64,000 nt of DNA from Humulus lupulus (lineage: Eukaryota; Streptophyta; Magnoliopsida; Rosales; Cannabaceae), in contig NC_084802.1 in assembly GCF_963169125.1 (NCBI RefSeq), forward strand, positions 117,680,903 through 117,744,902, written 5' to 3'. The notes under the pieces were generated by a model that was given only the letters and a program-made list of their open reading frames with translations, was not told the origin of the DNA and made no database searches. A program made the position numbers and the translations under genes. Shown here piece by piece: positions 23,105 to 35,095 of this stretch. Each line of letters starts with the position of its first letter. Positions within the stretch are counted from its first letter, which is position 1.

Positions 23105-25589
23105 ATGGTAACCACTCGAAGAAATGTTACAGATGATGTACTCCCTCCTATCGGAGTTGAAGGAGGGGAACCCAGCCGTCAGCCACCTTAGGACGTGCCT
23201 GAGAGGGTGGATGATTACGACGAAGACGCCGAGTACGATGACGAGGACGATGGTGGCGACCAGGAATATTATGAGGAAGAATATCCTCAGCCCATGGACA
23301 CGAAGGAGACACCGGAGGTGGTGGTACTCCGTGAGCAGGTTGGCACCCAGCAGCAAATGATCGATGCAAAAGAGGGTAACATCACTGCCCTACAGGAGAT
23401 TGTACTTGCCATAAAGGCCACTCTTCTAGCCCAGAGGCTGCGAGTGGACCCCAATGGCAATGTACCAGTGAGCACCCAACAGGTGTACCACCTGCGCCCC
23501 CTGTTGGAGTGCCACCTGTCAATGTAGCCGGAGTGCCCCCCCGAGCACCCAGCTGCAGAGGAGCGAGATCTGCTAGCTGGAGTGTCCACCAAGCACCCAG
23601 CAGGAGTTGGAACCTCGGTGCCACCACAGGATCGCAGCAAAGGGAAAGTCGACGAGATTCCTGCTCCAAGGAAGAAGAAGGCTCGTCAAGATTCTAAGGA
23701 CCAACAGATTCCCATGCAGGCAGGTAAGGACAAGAGCTCAGGAGCCCGAGGACACCTTCAGGCTGCCAGCGCCCATGGAGCTCGGGGCGTTCTGCCCCGA
23801 CGCACCCATACCGATTGCACGAGGCCTGGAGGTGATGTCTCCTCGGGACCTCGCCAACCCCGTAGGAACAATGGTCTAGGACTTGCCCGAGGAACGCCTC
23901 ACTAAACCGAGAGTGTGGCGTCAGTCCCTCAGTAAATGAGAACATTGAGTCTAATGGTGAAACTGAGGTGGCTTGTCTCGAGGATAACGATGCTTTCCGA
24001 GGTCAAGCTGACATGCGAGACAACCTTCCCGAAGATGCAGTAAGGCCAATGGGCATGACCCTGCCAGGAGAGGTCTATCAGACCTCCAAGACAATCTCAA
24101 TGCACGAAAAAGAGATAACCCAGCTTAGAGCATCAACCGAGATCGTGACCCGGTTTGCGCGGAGTTAGAAAGTCATGAAGCAGATCATGCTTAGGATGGC
24201 CATGCGTCATGGCCATGCATCTGACTCGAAAGACGAAGAAGTGAAGCCATGCGCTCCTCAAATTGTTGAGGCCCCTCTACCACATGGCTTCAAGATGCCG
24301 ACCATGCCACACTATGATGGTGGCTAGGACCCCACAGACCATTTGTCTAAGTTCAACAGGTTAATGTCGGTGTATCACGTCTCTAATGATGCTAAATGTC
24401 ATGTGTTCCCGATCACCTTGACGGGACCAGCAGATGAATGGTTCAAGAAGCTCCAACCAGGATCCATTCAATAATGGCATCAATTGTTGTCAGCCGTTCG
24501 AAGATAATTCATAGGAGTTCGGAAGGTGAGTTTTGAGGTCAATGCCTTGGCTAATATAAAACAAAGGCCCTTCAAGACTCTCAAGGCATACATCAAACGA
24601 TTCAAGGAGGAAGCGGCGAGAACCAAGAGAGTTGATGATGGCCAGTAATTGATGGCCCTGCAGGCTGGCATCCACGTGGGGTCCCCCTTTGGGATGACCT
24701 CCAGTGGAGGGGATGCTGACGACTCGACGAATGAAGTCGTCGAGCACAAGAATATATCAGCTGGGAGGATGCCCATATTGGGGCATTCGGGGTACCCGTT
24801 GTTTTCCCTACTTCAACCATGCCTGGCCCTATGGCTTCGGGAATCCAATATTCCCCTTACGCCCCCATCCAACCAGGCTTAGGGGAAGTCCAACTCAGCC
24901 AGAATGTTCTGCCATCTGGTTTTAGCTCCATGCCCACTCCTGGATTCAGTATGGATCCAGCAACATAGGGAGTGGCACCATTGGATACAGTGCTTTTAAG
25001 CCTGCATGCAGTGCTAGAGTTGCTGCACCAACCCAGCCTGTTGAACCCAGTCGAGCTCCCAGCAGCAGTAGACGCAGGGGGAAGAGCAAGAGCCAGAAGC
25101 CCAAGTGAAATGGAACAACATAGGTTGAGCAAGGAGCTACATCTGGCGAGAAGTATGTCTCGCAATACTTCGAGTATACTGACTTGGTAGACTCCCGAGA
25201 AAATATCTTCATGGCCACGACGCAACACGTTCACTATAGGAGGCTGCGACCCATCTAGAGAGACAAGGAAAGGCGAGACCCTGAAAAATTTTGTCCTTTC
25301 CATAATGACATAGGGCACCACACCAATGAGTGCCGCTAGCTCAAGGATGAGATCGAGAACCTCATCAAGCTGGTACATCTCCACCAATATGCTCAGGGTG
25401 GAATGCATCAGGCACAACCCCCTGCTTTAGGACCGCTTGTGCCACCTGTTGCTTCGCAGGTTCCAGCAGTTGCTCCTGTGGTCCCACAACATCTAGTGGT
25501 CCAAGGACCCCCTCTGGTGAACGGGCGAGTAGGAACCATCTCGAGAGGACTCGTAGAACAGGTATGTGTGAGCTTTGAATCAGGACGAT
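23105..25589 (+). pseudogene. gag: E2 gag, truncated at 3' end by deletion junction
   Basis: ATG at 23105 (context ACCATGGTAACCACTCG, as in E4 gag). The N-terminus is acidic (DDEDDGGDQEYYEEEYPQP near 23215-23290), followed by a heptad-like helix, a basic Pro-rich region and frameshifts. The capsid core (about 24270-24660) has LPHGFKMPTMPHYDGG, DEWFKKLQPGSIQ and LANIKQRPFKTLKAYIKRF. A zinc-knuckle-like FCPFHNDIGHHTNECR is at about 25290-25335. Several stops are present, including a TAG near 25337 where Gln is expected. Sequence changes abruptly at 25590 into the middle of the E3 LTR, so protease is missing. Confidence 0.85.
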
Positions 25590-26771
25590 GAGGGCGTGCC
25601 GCGGCACGGGTTTTGCATGCCGCGGCAGGGAGCCTCTGGTTATCTGGGTGCCGCGGCACAAGGCTAATTTCAGGATGGAAATTTTAGGCAATTTTAGGCC
25701 TTTGCTCCGGGGGTTCGGGGGATGTCTCCGGGGTGTTGTTTTAAGGTTTTAGAGGTCCCGGGAGTGCGGGATTGGTCCCGGGAAGTGGTCTTTGATTTGA
25801 TTAGTGTTGAGGGATGTTTCTTGTGTGTTGTGACTAGGTTATTGGAGAGGCTCGTGCTAGAGGACCGTGCTCGCGGCGTGAGTGCATCAGGAGGCTCAGA
25901 ATACAGGTAAGAAAACTATAACACCCGTAGGATGGGGCGTGGGCCCATAGTGTGATTGCGGGGCACGACCCTATATTGCATGCTGCATGATGAGATGATT
26001 GCTGGGCGTGGCCCTATACCGCATTATATGTTAGGGTGCACATTTAATTGAATTAGCATTTGTTTGAATGTTGCTTGATTTATGCTATGTGTGATTATGA
26101 TGAAATGAACGGCAAGGGCAGAGTGCGGCGTAGGCCGGGTACGGCCGTGGGGCCGAAAGTAACACACAGCACATGGGATGCTTATATTCAGGGTGGGACC
26201 CAAGGGATACATGAGTTATCCTCACGGTGAGAACCGATACCCCAGGGCTTTGGTAAGGTTTCTGGGGCGGCATGGTCGTGTTTGCTTAGTCTAATGGTTG
26301 ACTTGTTTTTCTGTGGGTTACCTGTTATGACTTACTGTATATTTGCATATGTTATGTTCTGCATGAGTTTTCTTGCTGGGCTTCGGCTCACGGGTGCTCT
26401 GTGTTGCAGGTAAGGGCAATGGCTGAGTCAACCAACCATGAGTACGGAGAGCGTGAAGCGACGCGTACATGTTTGGCCTGCCCGACTGCTTTGGTTGGGG
26501 GTTTATTCAAAAATGGCTGTAATAATCTATGATTTTTATAACTGATCAATTGTAAATTTATTTTAAGATGTAAATAGTTTTCAAACCTTATTTTGGGATC
26601 CCAAATGTTTAATACTAGAATTTTTATCGAAACGACGCATTTTTCTAAGATTACAGCCTTAACTTTTAATTAGTCACACTTTCGTTTAAAAACCTCGGTT
26701 AGCGAGTTCATTGCACACTGTTTTGTCTTAAAACTCACTTAGTAACGGCTCTAAGGAAGTAGGGCGTTACA
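25590..26771 (+). mobile_element. E3 5' LTR, truncated (1182 bp)
   Basis: Matches 32293-33495 of the 3' LTR almost perfectly, the 21-bp length difference being one indel near 32352. Contains the GGGCTTCGGCTC hairpin (26378-26389), AGGTAA shortly after, and ends GGCGTTACA. Confidence 0.92.
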
Positions 26772-29700
26772 ACTTGGTATCAGAGCGAGCCAAGGTTTAT
26801 TGGTTCTGGAGATCGACCGAACATGTACGCTCGCTGTCAGTGACAAGCTCGACTCAGGGTTGGTTGGTATGAATGATTGACATGTTTGAATATATGTTTG
26901 AATGCCCTGTTTGCCTACTTAGTTATATGGAGCATGAGAAATGAGTTGACATGTGCAGGAGATATTGTTGGGCTGGGCCCTTGATTATTGCATGTTGAGG
27001 TTGATGCATGCTGAATGACTTTATTATGCATATGGGTGAATATTGGCATAATGGTTCGCATATTGAGTGTATGTGGTTAATTTTCTGAATTAAATTCATA
27101 TGTTATATCTGTATATTGGCTTGTATGAAGCATGATGAGCATGGATCTACTTAGTGGTGATAAATATGGTAGCTAAATGTATATCATTGTGGATTTGAAC
27201 TAGTATATGCTTGTGTGTGCATTATACCTGTGGATATTTGGACCTAGTGGTGGTTTGGTTCAGAGTAGGAACCACAGAGTTCAGGAGTTGGTCGGTTTTG
27301 ACGGATGAACTCGAGTTGTTGGTTCCTAGAAGGGTTTGGGGACCTGATATTGTGTTGAAAAGGGGGTTTCTAGATGTAAGTTGGAGTTGAGATCTCTAGT
27401 TGTCCCTGAAAGCAGCAGCAGTGAGTCACTAGTGTGTGAGTAGGCTGTGGAGTTTGTTAGTTGAGATGGGATAGAAGAACAGCGGATTTCTCTGGGGAAA
27501 TAGCGGATTTCGATGTTTTAACAGTAAGGTTACCAGTGTTGGTTTACTGTGAAGTATGAACAGATAAAGGTATTATATGAGAGGTTTAAAGGGTGTTATC
27601 CTCGGGATTTGAGGAGAGTTCGAGTTGACAAGGAATTTATCAATAGGTGAGCAGAGTTAATTCCACCCTTGGTTAAGAGGATGAGAGATCCTGATTAGAG
27701 GGTTGTGTTAAATGTTGAGGCAGAGAGATGCCCGGAAATGGTACTCGGGCTGAAGTACGGGCTTAATGGGTTGGAAAGAACCTAGATGATGAATGGTTAG
27801 AAGAGATTTTAAAGACATGATTAGAACCGTGGAGACGGGCAAATGTATAAGTCTGGTTTGGACTGTTAGGGGTAACAACAGCGTAGAACAATGGGTTTGG
27901 TGAATTGGATAGTTCATTTCAGAAATTTATACAGATGGATGTATCTGGAATTGGTGGCGACCCATTTAAGGATATGAGATCTGGAATAGTCTAAGGCATT
28001 CGGGTAGCTCTGATGTAAGGACTTATCGTCTGCATGTGGATGGCGGAGAGGGCTATGTGGTTCGAGGAACTGATGGTTGATGTCTAGAGCATGAGTGCTA
28101 GAGTCGCTATGGCGGTGCTTCTTAGGATGGAATTAGTAAAGTTAGATTCGTGATAATCGAGTTAAAGGAACCCCGGATAGTTCTATGGCTTCTGGTTTGC
28201 CAGAAAGGGGGAAAAGTCTGATTGATAAGATGGTACTTGTGTTGATAGAACGCAGCGAGGTCGGATTCTCACTTTTGAGGGGAAAGGACCCCAGGCAGTG
28301 CTTGGGCACCTAATTTGAGATTTGAAAGAAGTTTGGTTACTAAGGTGGTGGTCGAGCTGGCGACAGGAACCAGGGAGGTTAGTTAGTATGCGCATGGGGG
28401 AGAGGATGCCACCTGAGAGGAGGTCAGGTGAGGACTTCTACATAGAATGACTCGATATGTTGGGATGGATTTCCCATGGTGAGGGAACGGAGAACCAGAG
28501 TGCAGCGATACATTCAAAGTTCGAAGCTGAGTCCTCAAGGGTGAGTATTTAACTGACGAGCTTATGCTTTGGTCATGTAGCGAACTGGAAGGATTCGGTG
28601 TTGAGAATGCTCCGAGAGGGTGATGGACATAGAGAGGTTGCCTCAATGGTGCCATTCGAGAGGCTGAGGACAGTGATACTTATTGAGAAGGAATTAGAAA
28701 CTCTGGCAGATGGATTGTTGAGGATATCATCTGGAGTACGTAAAGGAGACAGAGCTGATCAGTGGAAAAATTACGTGGGTATGTAAAGAAAGATTTAGGG
28801 GATACTGCAAGGTCGGACTACAGATAGGATTGGTATAAGGAATGTAGTAAAAGATGGTTTTGGCTGACAGAAAGTCTATTGAAGCAATCGAAGGAATTTG
28901 GCCCTGGAGTAGCCAGAGTGTTATACTGCAGGGATTGATTAGCATCGTCAGATTAGGACGAAAAGTACAAGGTTGGATACAAGAAGGGACGATGTCTCCA
29001 AGAGTTGATCTATGACCTGATTATTACCAGTTGGAAACCAAGGGTAGAGACATTTCAGGAATTTGTCTAGTTTGCACCGGGTAGGGTGTGAGGAGTTGGT
29101 AACAAAGACTCTAGAATGGTTCAAGCTACAGCAGCACAAGTAAGTTCTTTAGGCAGAGAATGCATGAACGGTATGGACAAGTCCCCTTCAAGCTCACGAG
29201 CAGTGCGTGTGGATTACTCCCAGATGGAAATGGTGAGCAAATGACTATGCGGAAGACGTTTGTACCCAGAAGGCGGAGTCTCAGGTAAGGTTCTACGGAG
29301 TGTTAGTTGGGTGTCGTCAGGAGTTCTCAGATTAGAGCTACGAGAAGAAAAGACAGGTAAGAGAATAATTGATCTGAAGCCGCAAAGAAGCTAATGAAGA
29401 ACGTTGGAAGAACAGAAAGCCTAACAAGACTGGTAAGCGCGTCATCTACTGCATAAGCACCTCCGGAGACAACTACATCAGAGATGAGGAGAACAGTAAA
29501 ACTTGAGGTCAGACGGACTGAGTGGTGTCAAATCAGAAGGAAATTCAGAAGGCAAGGTAAGAATTGATTAGTATCTGGTAATGCTGGTATGCGTGTGTGT
29601 TATGGTTAAGTAAAGAAGTGATGGCATAAAGGAATTGATCTATGGTAAGGGTATGGACTTGTGGGAGTGCGTCACGGATTGTGCACGCCCAGGCGCATCT

Positions 29701-31229
29701 GGCGCGAGGATGGATCGAACCTTGCGGGAGACGAAGGTATGAACCTGGTTGATACACTTGGAACGTTAAGTCGACTGTTGTGCATGGCATAAGGTACTCG
29801 AGTATTGGGTGTTAGTAAGAAAGATAGCGTTGAGACCCAGGTGTGGTGAAAAGTAACAGACAGATGATCAGTGTTTGAGATCCTCGATTGAGCGAGGGGA
29901 GATAATTGGAGGCGGAACTCCTAGCTGTGAGGCGTGTGTCAGTCAAGGAATAGCGCCATAGATTGTAATGGGGTGGAAGCAACGACCGAGATCGACATAA
30001 TGTTAGTAAGTAATGGTTAGCTGGTGGGTGTCACTGAGCTATGGAATTCAAAGTGTTGGCTTGAGTTGAACAGGGAAGGACCCTGTCTTGGTGGTACAAG
30101 TAGGACACCAGGATCGAGTGGGGGATCCAGTTAGGATTTGGTTTTGAATGAGGGTTCTAAGTGGACATCATTTCTCCTCCTAGGGTACGCGGTACCGGGA
30201 GGGTTGAGCGGGTGACAAGATCTAGTGTTGTCCTTTGGACCCTGAGGGGTTAGGTGATGTGGTAGTGTATCACGGGAATAGACCACTTTGGACCTTGAGT
30301 AAAGTGATTGGACATGAAAAGTTTTAACTCGGTGGTTTGAGTTAATGTAGTTGGTTCAGGTGAACTGGTAGCAGGGTAAAACGTCGATGATACGGAATCG
30401 AGACCCTATAGTATTTTAAATTGTTGGAATGGATTTAGAGAACAAAAAGAACAGAGTGGGAACCTGGAATTATCAGTTGATTGCAAGTGAATTGGCAGTC
30501 TGAAAGTTTATCAAATGTCTTATCGAGTTGAGCGCTGAGTAGGCGAATACTTGAGGTATTAAGGGAAGTGTAATCCCTGATGAGTTAGTCGTGGTAGCAG
30601 TTGCTGGTGTCTGGTTAATGAAACGCGACATAGGACATGGTATAGGAGAAGGATAGTGGATACTACTATTTGGCAATGGCTCAGAGAGGAAGCCAGAGAG
30701 GCTGTTGGAATTCTTAAGGCAGGAGTGTCTGCCTATCTGAAAGAATAATGAGCTTGTGAATTGTTAAATTATGAGGAAATAAAGCTCCGGAAGGAAAGAG
30801 TTGCAGCTCTGCGTAATAACAGACGAGGATCTGTAAGGTGTTAAGAGAAAGAAGGGAGAGTTCGGACTCTTGATTCAACAAAAAAATTTTGAAGTTGTAC
30901 TAAGTGTTAGGCCAGCGGGGCCTACAAGCTGATCCCACCTAGTAGAGGTGATGACGTTTGAGTATCTATGGAATCAGGAATAAGACAATGAATTGGTCAT
31001 TGTAATCTAGGCAGACCCTGGGCTTCGGCAGGGTTGCGGTGTTAAAGAGGGGCTATCGAGAGTATGGCTATTAGACGAGATCTTGCGAGCCAAGATTGTT
31101 CTCCTGAAAGAGCGTTGGTGGGAACTAAAGTAAGGCGATGGACCTTGGAGATTATGGTCAGATTGCGGGTTGCTGACTGATGTGTTTGGATAAATTTCGA
31201 GGATGAAATTTTTATGAGGAGGGGATAGT
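26772..31229 (+). other. E3 internal region, no coding sequence recognised
   Basis: 4.46 kb with mixed composition and stops in all frames. No zinc knuckle, DTG, YVDD or integrase motif was found on either strand. The end (AATTTCGAGGATGAAATTTT, then GAGGAGGGGATAGT) is typical of plant Tekay/Del-type chromoviruses. The polypurine tract is about 31216-31224. I infer mobilisation by proteins of a related element. Confidence 0.75.
26775..26786 (+). other. E3 primer binding site (initiator Met tRNA type)
   Basis: TGGTATCAGAGC, the standard complement of the plant initiator methionine tRNA 3' end, lies 3 bp after the LTR. Confidence 0.9.
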
Positions 31230-33495
31230 TGTAACGACCCAAAATCGCTAATAAGGCTTAAGGGCCTTGATTAGTGTGCCAGGAGGGCAGGTTGGGATTT
31301 TTGTGTGATTTTGTGAGTTAAATGCATGGTTATGATTTAAAGCATGTCATTTGGCTATTTGTTTAACTGAGATGCATGGCTATGTTTACTAGTATGCATG
31401 TAGGCCCGGATCGTGTTAGAAGGGCGTAATTGTAATTTTGGCCATGTTGGGCATAACTGTATTGATATGTGATAATTGTATTCTGTGAATTGCACCACGT
31501 GAGTGTGGTTTTAGTATTGTGATGCACGTGTTGAGACGGTCCTAGAGAGCTAGTTAACTCAAGAGTCACAACGGGATTTCTGTACCCGGCTCGGGAGGAG
31601 CCTAGGGGTACCTCGGGAATTTTATGGCTAAGTTGAGATTTAGCGGGTAATGGCTATTGGAGATTTAGTAACCTGGGTAACCATTAGTTACTGCTGTGGG
31701 TAACAAGTTTTAAGGTAAAAAGTGATAGAATTGAAATGAAGTGTAAAGACTTAAGTGCCCTTTGAGGTTTAGCTAAGGAGGATTAGTAGGAAAGGGTAAA
31801 ATGGTCATTTGGCAAGGGTAATAGGCAATTCTCAGCTGGGTTTTAGTGGGTCACGGTTTGGGCATTTGGGTTATAGGATGGCTTTGCTAAAAATAAAGAG
31901 AAGGAGAGTTAGGGCAATGGGAAGAAGAAGAAGAAGAGGAAAATGGGCTGAAGTGGGAGCTTAGGAGGTGAATCAAGGGAGTTTGTTGGGTGGATTCTCC
32001 ACTTGAGGTATGGATTTTATGAGCATTTAAGTTTGATTTCTGTTTTGAATTGTGAAATCTATAGCTTGAGTTAAGTTTTAATGTTTGAGTTTGAAGTTGC
32101 TGATTTTTGTAATCTAAGGGTGGATTGTTGGGTATGTTTGTGTTTTGAGCTTGAATCTAGAGTTTATGAGTTGTTGGATGGTTCATTTGATGTTTGAAAT
32201 TGATTTTGGGGATTAGGAATTGGTTTGGGGCGATTTGGGGAAGTTGAAGCTCGGGAAAACGCGAAGGAAAAACCCAGAATTTCTGGGTCTGCGAGGGCGT
32301 GCTGCGGCACGGGTTTTGCATGCCGCGGCAGGGAGCCTCTGGTTATCTGGGTGCCGCGGCACAAGAAAGTTGTGCCGCGGCACAAGGCTAATTTCAGGAT
32401 GGCAATTTTAGGCAATTTTAGGCCTTTGCTCCGGGGGTTCGGGGGATGTCTCCGGGGTGTTGTTTTAAGGTTTTAGAGGTCCCGGGAGTGCGGGATTGGT
32501 CCCAGGAAGCGGTCTTTGATTTGATTAGTGTTGAGGGATGTTTCTTGTGTGTTGTGACTAGGTTATTGGAGAGGCTCGTGCTAGAGGACCGTGCTCGCGG
32601 CGTGAGTGCATCAGGAGGCTCGGAATACAGGTAAGAAAACTATAACACCCGTAGGATGGAGCGTGGGCCCATAGTGTGATTGCGGGGCACGGCCCTATAT
32701 TGCATGCTGCATGATGAGATGATTGCCGGGCGTGGCCCTATACCGCATTACATGTTAGGGTGCAGATTTAATTGAATTAGCATTTGTTTGAATGTTGCTT
32801 GATTTATGCTATGTGTGATTATGATGAAATGAACGGCAAGGGCCGAGTGCGGCGTAGGCCGGGTACGGCCGTGGGGCCGAAAGTAACACACAGCACATGG
32901 GATGCTTATATTCAGGGTGGGACCCAAGGGATACATGAGTTATCCTCACGGTGAGAACCGATACCCCAGGGCTTTGGTAAGGTTTCTGGGGCGGCATGGC
33001 CGTGTTTGCTTAGTCTAATGGTTGACTTGTTTTTCTGTGGGTTACCTGTTATGACTTACTGTATATTTGCATATGTTATGTTCTGCATGAGTTTTCTTGC
33101 TGGGCTTCGGCTCACGGGTGCTCTGTGTTGCAGGTAAGGGCAATGGCTGAGTCAACCAACCATGAGTACGGAGAGCGTGAAGCGACGCGTACATGTTTGG
33201 CCTGCCCGACTGCTTTGGTTGGGGGTTTATTCGAAAATGGCTGTAATAATCTATGATTTTTATAACTGATCAATTGTAAACTTATTTTAAGATGTAAATA
33301 GTTTTCAAACCTTATTTTGGGATCCCAAATGTTTAATACTAGAAGTTTTATCGAAACGACGCATTTTTCTAAGATTACAGCCTTAACTTTTAATTAGTCA
33401 CACTTTCGTTTAAAAACCTCGGTTAGCGAGTTCATTGCACACTGTTTTGTCTTAAAACTCACTTAGTAACGGCTCTAAGGAAGTAGGGCGTTACA
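31230..33495 (+). mobile_element. E3 3' LTR, complete (2266 bp)
   Basis: TGTAACGACCC at the start, GGCGTTACA at the end, polypurine tract immediately before. The hairpin GGGCTTCGGCTC is at 33102-33113. GC-rich palindromes of GTGCCGCGGCAC type lie at about 32300-32375. Confidence 0.93.
32296..32375. repeat. GTGCCGCGGCAC palindrome cluster in E3 LTR
   Basis: Four copies or near copies of a 10-12 bp perfect palindrome. The 5' LTR has one fewer: a 21-bp segment containing a palindrome (around 32352-32372) is absent there, so the cluster changed after insertion. S1 has a different palindromic repeat in the corresponding LTR region. Confidence 0.8.
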
Positions 33496-34080
33496 ATATC
33501 TCTGATATTCCTTACAGGGTGTTTCTTTACAAATTAGAAGCCAACCCTTTGCAACACCCAGGGTCTCCATATTTATAGGGAGAGGACACCTGGGTGTTGG
33601 CAAAGGGGGTCATCCCTTGACCCTCTTACCCATCATGTCACTTTTGTGACATTCATGATTAATTCCTAAAACCTGACAATGAAGTGTGGTCTAATCAATA
33701 GGTAAGGGAGATAATGGGCCGCATGGCCCAAACTAGTCGTGGGGTGCTAGAACACGCATGTTTATGCTGCGTGTGTTGAGATTTCAGGAATGGAGTAGAC
33801 ACGTGATGTCTGATATGCGCACGTTTACATTGCATGGTTGACTTTATAAAGGGTTGGAGGTGTCAGCTCTAGATCGTACCCCGAGCTTGATGCGGTCTCA
33901 GCTCGTGGTGTCCACGCTGCTGACCCGATGCCTTCGAGTATTCTCACTAAACTGTTGGCGACCTCGAGCTAAAGAGGTAGAGACTCGTAACAGCAGCTCC
34001 GGGTAGGTGGCTTCCACGTGGCTGATAGGATTATGCCCTTTTTCAGCTCGCTAATACCCCGTGGAAGTTTAGGGCGTACA
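33496..34080 (-). mobile_element. E4 3' LTR, truncated by E3 (585 bp)
   Basis: Matches 47001-47584. TATA box in reverse at 33570-33577 and a G-box palindrome CCACGTGG at 34014-34021. ATATC at 33496-33500 would be the right copy of the E3 target duplication. Confidence 0.92.
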
Positions 34081-34100
34081 TTTTCCCCCCAAGCCCCTGC
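34081..34100 (-). promoter_or_regulatory. E4 polypurine tract
   Basis: On the minus strand GCAGGGGCTTGGGGGGAAAA directly precedes the LTR start TGTACGCC. It shares the CTTGGGGGG core with the E1 tracts. Confidence 0.85.
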
Positions 34101-34110
34101 TCGTGGCACA

Positions 34111-34566
34111 TGACGTCACCTGTGGCCATAGTGGGGTCTTTTAGGTTTCCCTGTGGACTCTTCATGTCCTGCCCATTACGCTGGTATCAGATACGTGTAG
34201 CATCGTGGTTGGTGTCGGTCCGTCTTCCGAGAACCGCATTAAATGGCCTAGCCTATCTTCGGCCGTCGTTTCGTCTTTCGAGTTGTGATCCTCGTATCCT
34301 ACATCAAGACAATTGAACGACCCTCATTCATTTGCCTTTTACGTATATATAAGGTTGGCCACCTTTCGCATGAGCCACCTTTTTGTTTGGAATTTTTTTT
34401 CTCATCTTCTTTCTTCTCTCTTCTCAGTCTCAAAACCCTTTCTTTCTTTCGGTCACTGTTCCAGACGTTCCTGAGTTTCAGACACGAGGGTTCTCTCGTG
34501 ACTACGGTTCCGCAGATTCCACCAGGATTCCAACCCCGCCGCTCTTTGCAGCAAAAAAAAACTTCT
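34111..34566 (+). promoter_or_regulatory. Probable promoter and 5'UTR exon of the E4 antisense gene
   Basis: A palindromic bZIP-type site TGACGTCA (34111-34118) lies upstream of a TATA box, TATATATAAGG (34344-34354). A CT-rich leader with TTCTTCTCTCTTCTCAG follows. A GTAAGT donor at 34567 starts an inferred 521-bp 5'UTR intron ending in AG at 35087, eight bases before the ATG. The set of signals points away from the LTR, into the antisense gene. Confidence 0.55.
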
Positions 34567-35095
34567 GTAAGTCCTCTGTTTGTTGTATGCTTTAAATGTT
34601 TCCATTTTTCTTTGCTTAGGTGAACTTTCCTTCTTAGCCGCATGAAGTAGGTTGTTTTTCTTTGCTGGTAGTTTGTGCGTAGGTTTTTATCCTAGGGGTA
34701 TCGACCGTAGGACAGAGAATGCTTAGGAACATGACTCATAGGACAAAGTTCTGGGGTGATTTTTCAGGGTAAATTTTTTTATGCCTGTTTGGGACAACAA
34801 GTTTCTGGGGTGCAAAAACTGGGTATCTTAGGAGACACGCTTCACAGGCGGTTTTCCCTTTCAAAACTTTCCTTCCAAGGCAAACTTTATTCTGACCCTC
34901 TTGACACACGAATCCCGAGCAATCGGGGACCCGTTGGGAGCACAAGCGCGTGTTCATAGAACCGCGTGGTCCCACTCGCTGCGGGCTGAGATTACCTCAG
35001 CCCGTGTAAAGGAAACCATTCTTCGTGCTAGATTCTTCCTTATGCTTAGGTCGCCTTTTCTAAACTTTCTTCATCTTTGTTCGCTAGGCGACCAA

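Larger units (their letters stand above)
25590..33495 (+). mobile_element. E3: young non-coding chromovirus-like LTR element (LARD-like), 5' LTR truncated
   Basis: It has two LTR copies, an initiator-Met type primer site after the first and a polypurine tract before the second. The 4.46-kb interior has no recognisable gag or pol. The LTRs differ at about 15 of 1180 positions by eye plus one 21-bp indel, so insertion was recent. ATATC after its end matches the E4 LTR sequence, so E3 sits inside the E4 3' LTR. The left part of its 5' LTR (about 1063 bp) is deleted. Large, non-coding, trans-mobilised elements of this kind are called LARDs. Confidence 0.85.

Noticed and set aside
23081..23945. 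Antisense frames over E2 gag
   Set aside because: Shadows of the GC-rich gag reading frame.
26024..33000. Many 60-90 codon frames within E3
   Set aside because: Identical pairs occur in both LTRs and none has a known domain; E3 looks non-coding.
34285..34643. Frames of about 112 codons on both strands beside the E4 3' LTR
   Set aside because: They coincide with the CT-rich leader and TATA region of the antisense gene and are low-complexity.
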